From the NCBI GenBank assembly GCA_041395525.1, contig JAWLAH010000003.1, forward strand, positions 62,001 through 126,000: a stretch of 64,000 nucleotides of DNA. The letters run 5' to 3'. The first letter of the stretch is position 1. Every line of letters starts with the position of its first letter. The stretch comes from CADEED01 sp020442965 (lineage in GTDB: Bacteria > Pseudomonadota > Gammaproteobacteria > Steroidobacterales > Steroidobacteraceae). A program made the position numbers and the translations under genes. Shown here in pieces: positions 60,231 through 64,000 of the stretch. Under the pieces are notes generated by a model, which was given only the letters and a program-made list of their open reading frames with translations, was not told where the DNA came from and did not search any database.

Positions 60231-62726
60231 TCAACCGCCCCGCAGAGTGACCAAAGGCGGGTGCGCCACGACCGAACGCGTGGCTAGCCAGCCTGCAACC
60301 GAAACTAACAACCCGCCACCAGCGATGCCAATGAGCCAGACCCATGGCTCAGGCGCATACGGGACGTCCAGCACGTGTTTGGCCAGAAAGTAGCCCGCGA
60401 TGGATGCACCGACCGCAGCGAGCAATCCGGACAGCACGCCGAGCGTCGCGAATTCAGCGAGAATCCCCTGGAGAACGGTACGGCGATTGGCACCGAGTGT
60501 ACGCAGTATCGCGCTCTCGTAGCGTCGCTCGTCCCGGCTGGCCTGTACCGCGGCCAGCAGTACGACCAGACCCGCCAGCAGTGTAAACAGAAATACGCTC
60601 TGCACGGCGAGCGCCGCTTTGTCGATGACACCTCGCACCTGCGCCAGCAGATCATCCAGATCGAATACCGACACGCTGGGGAACCGTCGTACCAGATCGG
60701 CCAGCGTGCTGGAGCTCTGCGGGCGGAAATAGGCACTCGTCATCCAGGTACCCGCCGTGCCATCGAGTGGCCCGGGCGGAAATACCAGAAAGAAATTCGG
60801 CTGGAAACTGTCCCACTTCACTTTGCGTACGCTGCTGACGCGCGCCGTGAATATTTCGCCCGCTACATCAAATGTCAGGCGATCGCCGATCACAAGGCCC
60901 AGTGCCTCCTGGAACTCGGTCGAGACCGAAACCAGCGGCTGACCGACCTCCGCAGCGGTGAACCAGTGGCCGGCGACGATCCGATTGTCGGGGCCAAGTT
61001 CGCGCGTCCAGGTGATGTTCTGTTCGCGGTTGGCAAAGCCCTGGCCGCGTGGATTCGCGAACGGCGTGCCCGCAACAGTCTTGCCGTTGATCGCCGTCAG
61101 GCGCGCACGAATCATTGGCAGTACACGCGAAGTCGCAGCGCCCTGCGTGCGCAGAAACGCGACAAACTCGTCGCGCTCCTCGGACGGAATATTGATGAAG
61201 AAGTAATTAGGGATGTCGCTCGGCAGACTCTTGCGCCAATCGTTCAGCAGATCGTTGCGCACGACGGCCAGCAACAGCAAGACCATGAGGCCGCAACCAA
61301 AAGCCGTCAGCTGTACGACACTCTCGACGCGCCGCCGGCCAAGATTCGCGAGACCGTAGCGCCACGCGACGCCGACGCCGCTACGCATGCTGGTTGTCAG
61401 GCGAACCAATACGAGACCAGCCAAGGCGAGCAAGCCGAGAAACACGCCTAGACCCGCCGTGAACCAGATGAAAACCGGAACGTCGCGCACCACCCACAGG
61501 ATCAGCAACACGACGGCCGCAACGGCTGGCCCAAAGGCCAGCACGATCAACAACGGCGGTGGCCCGACATCGCGTCGCAACACACGCAGCGCCGGCGTGC
61601 GCGACAGCTGCAGCAGGGGCGGCAGCGCGAATCCGGCCAGAATTGCAATCGAGGTACTGAAGCCGAACCACACAGGCGTCCAATCCGCAGGCGGCAACTC
61701 GCCTTTGAGCAGGTCCTTCAGCGCCACCACCAAGCCCGCTTGCGCGGCGAAACCGATCATCGCGCCGATCATTGCCGCGACAATGCCGATCAGCAAGAGC
61801 TGCAGCAGACTCACTGTCAGGGTGAACGCCCGGGTTGCTCCGAGCGTCTTCAGGAGCGCTACCGAATCGAGATGACGTTGCACATAGCGGCGCGCAGCCA
61901 TCGCCACCGCGATCGCGCACAACAAGACGGCAACGAGACTGGCGAGGCTCAGGAATCGGCCAGCACGATCGATCGCAGTCTTGATCTGCGGTGTCGATTC
62001 GCTGATATCGAGTAGCCGCTCGCTGGGTGTCTTGTTGCTCGTCAGCCAGACCGAGAAGTCACGCACCGCGGGCGCGCTGCCCGCGAACAACATCGCGTAG
62101 CTCACGCGGCTGCCCGGCTGGATCAGCTCGGTCGCCGGCAAATCGCCGGCGTTGATCAGGATCGAGGGCGCCAGTTCGGCGAAGGTCGCTCCCTGGTCGG
62201 GCCGCGTGATCAGCACGCGCGTCACCTTGAAGCGCGCAGCGCCGATCGACAGCTCCGCACCGACCTGAGCGCCGATCGATGCTAACAGCTTGGATTCTGG
62301 CCAGACCTCCCCGGGCGCTGGAATATCGGTCGCCACGCTGGCAGCACCGAACGCCACGTCGGCAACCATCACGCGTCCACGAAGTGGGTAGCCGGGCGTC
62401 ACCGCACGCAGATTCGACAGCTGGCTCTCATCGCCATTGAAGACGACGCTGAGCAACCCGGTGGAATCCGCCACTTGCAGACCACGCCGCCGCGCTTCTT
62501 CCGCATACGTCGCCGCGATGGGTCGTGGCGACTCCAGACGCAGGTCGGCCGCGAGCACTTCGTTCGCCTGCAAATCGACCGCGGCGCCGATGCGCGCAAC
62601 CAGAAAACCGACGCCCGTCAAAGCCGCCACCGCGACCGTCAGTGCCAGCAGTACGATGCTGAGCTCGCCCGAGTGCCATTCTCGCACGAGCGTTCTGAGC
62701 GCGAGCGGCACTGCACGGCGGATCAT
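60231..62726 (-). CDS. ABC transporter permease, YbbP/FtsX type
   Basis: 831 aa with two FtsX domains. N-terminal helix (SIVLLALTVAVAALTGVGFL) and a large periplasmic loop precede the first three-helix FtsX unit (RYVQRHLDSVALLKTLGATR). The second unit ends the protein (RYESAILRTLGANRRTVLQG, EFATLGVLSGLLAAVGASI). In E. coli the ybbA-ybbP pair lies beside tesA exactly as here. Predicted to work with the ATPase below, probably in lipid or lipoprotein handling. Overlaps the ATPase stop (ATGA). Confidence 0.88.
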   Translation of the reverse strand: MIRRAVPLALRTLVREWHSGELSIVLLALTVAVAALTGVGFLVARIGAAVDLQANEVLAADLRLESPRPIAATYAEEARRRGLQVADSTGLLSVVFNGDESQLSNLRAVTPGYPLRGRVMVADVAFGAASVATDIPAPGEVWPESKLLASIGAQVGAELSIGAARFKVTRVLITRPDQGATFAELAPSILINAGDLPATELIQPGSRVSYAMLFAGSAPAVRDFSVWLTSNKTPSERLLDISESTPQIKTAIDRAGRFLSLASLVAVLLCAIAVAMAARRYVQRHLDSVALLKTLGATRAFTLTVSLLQLLLIGIVAAMIGAMIGFAAQAGLVVALKDLLKGELPPADWTPVWFGFSTSIAILAGFALPPLLQLSRTPALRVLRRDVGPPPLLIVLAFGPAVAAVVLLILWVVRDVPVFIWFTAGLGVFLGLLALAGLVLVRLTTSMRSGVGVAWRYGLANLGRRRVESVVQLTAFGCGLMVLLLLAVVRNDLLNDWRKSLPSDIPNYFFINIPSEERDEFVAFLRTQGAATSRVLPMIRARLTAINGKTVAGTPFANPRGQGFANREQNITWTRELGPDNRIVAGHWFTAAEVGQPLVSVSTEFQEALGLVIGDRLTFDVAGEIFTARVSSVRKVKWDSFQPNFFLVFPPGPLDGTAGTWMTSAYFRPQSSSTLADLVRRFPSVSVFDLDDLLAQVRGVIDKAALAVQSVFLFTLLAGLVVLLAAVQASRDERRYESAILRTLGANRRTVLQGILAEFATLGVLSGLLAAVGASIAGYFLAKHVLDVPYAPEPWVWLIGIAGGGLLVSVAGWLATRSVVAHPPLVTLRGG

Positions 62727-63412
62727 GCAACGGCCTGCTCGGGCAGTAGTTCGCCGCCCGACAACTCGAGAATCCGCGAGCAACGCCGCGCAAGGCTGCG
62801 GTCGTGGGTGACCAGCATCAATGTCGTATGGGAGTTGGCGTTCAACTCGAACAACAGCGACACCACTTTCTCACCCGTCACGGTATCGAGATTACCGGTT
62901 GGCTCGTCCGCAAATAGCACGGCCGGCTGGGTGACGAACGCGCGCGCGATAGCAACTCGTTGCTGTTCACCACCCGATAGCTGACGGGGGTAGTGACCAA
63001 CGCGCTGCGCAAGACCGACACGTTCGCAGGTCTGCAACGCAGTGCGGCGCGCATCGGTACGTCCCGCTAACTCAAGCGGTAGCATCACGTTTTCGAGCGC
63101 GGTCAATGACTGCACCAGATGAAACGACTGAAACACGAAGCCCACCTGCTCGGCCCGAAGGCGCGCCCGGCCATCCTCATCGAGTGCGGTCAGATCGACG
63201 CCGGCGAGCAGGACTCGTCCGGATGTCGGCGCATCGAGGCCGGCCAGTAGCGCCAGCAGCGTGGATTTGCCAGCGCCAGAAGCGCCGACGACGGCAACCG
63301 ATTGCCCCGCAGCGATCTCAAAAGAGACATTGCGCAAAATCGTCAACGGCCCTTCCGGGCTGGTAACCTGTTTGGTGAGATTTTCGGCTTTGAGAACGAT
63401 GTCTAACGTCAT
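62723..63412 (-). CDS. ABC transporter ATPase, YbbA/LolD type
   Basis: 229 aa from ATG 63412. Walker A GASGAGKS, signature LSGGEQQRVAIARAF, Walker B AVLFADEPTGNLD, and the H-loop LVTHDRSLARRC. The short LolD/MacB-type ATPase pairs with the downstream FtsX-like permease. Its start overlaps that of the divergent tesA gene, so each promoter lies in the other's coding region. Confidence 0.93.
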   Translation of the reverse strand: MTLDIVLKAENLTKQVTSPEGPLTILRNVSFEIAAGQSVAVVGASGAGKSTLLALLAGLDAPTSGRVLLAGVDLTALDEDGRARLRAEQVGFVFQSFHLVQSLTALENVMLPLELAGRTDARRTALQTCERVGLAQRVGHYPRQLSGGEQQRVAIARAFVTQPAVLFADEPTGNLDTVTGEKVVSLLFELNANSHTTLMLVTHDRSLARRCSRILELSGGELLPEQAVA

Positions 63413-64000
63413 GCAATTTCCGGCGCGGGTTTTGTCGATCGCACTCGCCCTCTGTCTGACCTGGATCGGCAGCACGCTGGCCGAGGGCGCTGACACTACT
63501 GTCCGCACCGGCGTACCGGTAAGCGTACCGACAATACTGGTGATGGGCGACAGCTTGAGTGCGGGCTACGGTATCAATGTTGAGCAGGGCTGGGTGACAT
63601 TGCTGCAGCAACGCCTTCGCGAACAAGGTTACGGGTACCGCGTCATCAATGCCAGCGTCAGCGGCGAGACGACAGGCGGCGCGGCCACACGACTGCCGCG
63701 CGCGCTTGCCCTGCACAAACCTGCAATCGTGATCATCGAGTTAGGCGGAAACGACGCGCTGCGTGGTCTGCCGCTACGCACCAGTCGGGCGAATCTCATC
63801 AACATGGTGGAGAAATCGCAACAGGCCGGCGCACGCGTACTGCTGATCGGCATGAAGATCCCACCCAACTACGGCCCACGCTATTCTGAGGACTTTGAGT
63901 CCCTGTTCACGAACATCGCCAAACAGTACAAGCTGCCACTGCTGCCATTCTTTCTCGAGTCTATCGCGCTCGATACCGCCCGTATGCAGGCCGACGGCAT
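63411..64000 (+). CDS. tesA: TesA-like SGNH arylesterase / acyl-CoA thioesterase (partial)
   Basis: Partial: 196 codons to the right edge without a stop. A signal peptide (VLSIALALCLTWIGSTLAEG) is followed by the SGNH blocks: nucleophile Ser in ILVMGDSLSAGYG, Gly in SVSGETTGGAATRL, and Asn in IIELGGNDALRGL. Further on, MKIPPNYGPRYSEDFESLF is typical of TesA. The terminal Asp-His block lies outside. The ATG is at 63411; an in-frame ATG at 63399 with GAGAACG before it is an alternative, so the overlap with the ybbA-like gene is 2 or 14 bases. Confidence 0.93.
   Translation, partial: MQFPARVLSIALALCLTWIGSTLAEGADTTVRTGVPVSVPTILVMGDSLSAGYGINVEQGWVTLLQQRLREQGYGYRVINASVSGETTGGAATRLPRALALHKPAIVIIELGGNDALRGLPLRTSRANLINMVEKSQQAGARVLLIGMKIPPNYGPRYSEDFESLFTNIAKQYKLPLLPFFLESIALDTARMQADG

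Noticed and set aside
1..64000. The pentamer GTTAG/CTAAC recurs about 85 times, often as the rare Leu codon TTA followed by G.
   Set aside because: At about 62 % GC chance alone predicts about the same number on both strands, so it is not an enriched signal; the codon-context bias is real but not interpretable by eye.

Overview
The window is GC-rich (roughly 62 % by eye), densely coded DNA of ordinary chromosomal character. The ubiE-ubiJ-ubiB cluster, the tesA / ybbA-ybbP divergent arrangement, OxyR with AhpC/AhpD, YajQ and a CRP-type operator all point to a Gammaproteobacterium. The DUF1800/DUF1501 pair, the 2-oxoacid:ferredoxin oxidoreductase and the many efflux genes would suit a soil or water lineage near Steroidobacterales/Xanthomonadales; that placement is inference. 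I see no rRNA, tRNA, prophage, insertion sequence or CRISPR array.

Layout. 0-2.4 kb (minus): 2-oxoacid:ferredoxin oxidoreductase alpha subunit (cut by the left edge) and a GltD-like FAD/Fe-S partner. 2.5-6.0 kb: a predicted outer-membrane beta-barrel protein, a DUF971 protein, a GT2-GtrA glycosyltransferase and a two-domain VOC protein. 6.0-6.3 kb: a leftward intrinsic terminator, a possible small RNA and a near-consensus CRP site. 6.3-9.3 kb (plus): ubiE-ubiJ-ubiB. 9.4-18.5 kb (minus): a complete trpEGDCFBA operon with a tandem-Trp leader peptide and attenuator, running on into an MFS transporter, a VOC protein and a hot-dog-like protein. 18.5-21.8 kb (minus): DUF1501 and DUF1800 proteins. 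22.2-25.2 kb (plus): HerA-like ATPase and yajQ. 25.2-27.7 kb (minus): feoA-feoB and a CxxC membrane peptide behind a Fur-like box. 27.9-34.2 kb (plus): TetR regulator, TolC, periplasmic adaptor and RND pump in one operon. 34.1-37.5 kb (minus): a lipoprotein with ten Ig-like repeats. 37.8-41.7 kb: YciI protein, NhaP-type antiporter, ahpD-ahpC and divergent oxyR with a textbook OxyR box.

41.8-46.3 kb holds the most unusual locus: a protein with an esterase/lipase domain, a macro-like (M17 N-terminal-like) domain and a CHAT protease domain. The end of its CHAT domain and the adjacent photolyase gene are shattered by many frameshifts confined to about 1.8 kb. 46.4-53.7 kb: MATE transporter, a small unknown protein, a lysR / acyl-CoA dehydrogenase / Tat-exported aldo-keto reductase group, and a DUF1993 plus aldo-keto reductase pair. 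53.9-58.3 kb: an EAL protein lacking a catalytic glutamate, a DUF4139 protein, an anti-sigma-like membrane protein and a small basic HTH protein. 58.5-64.0 kb: a membrane metallophosphoesterase, YbbP- and YbbA-like ABC transporter subunits, and divergent tesA cut by the right edge.

The regulatory signals fit the neighbouring genes: Trp attenuation for trp, peroxide sensing for ahpCD, iron control for feo and TetR control of the pump.
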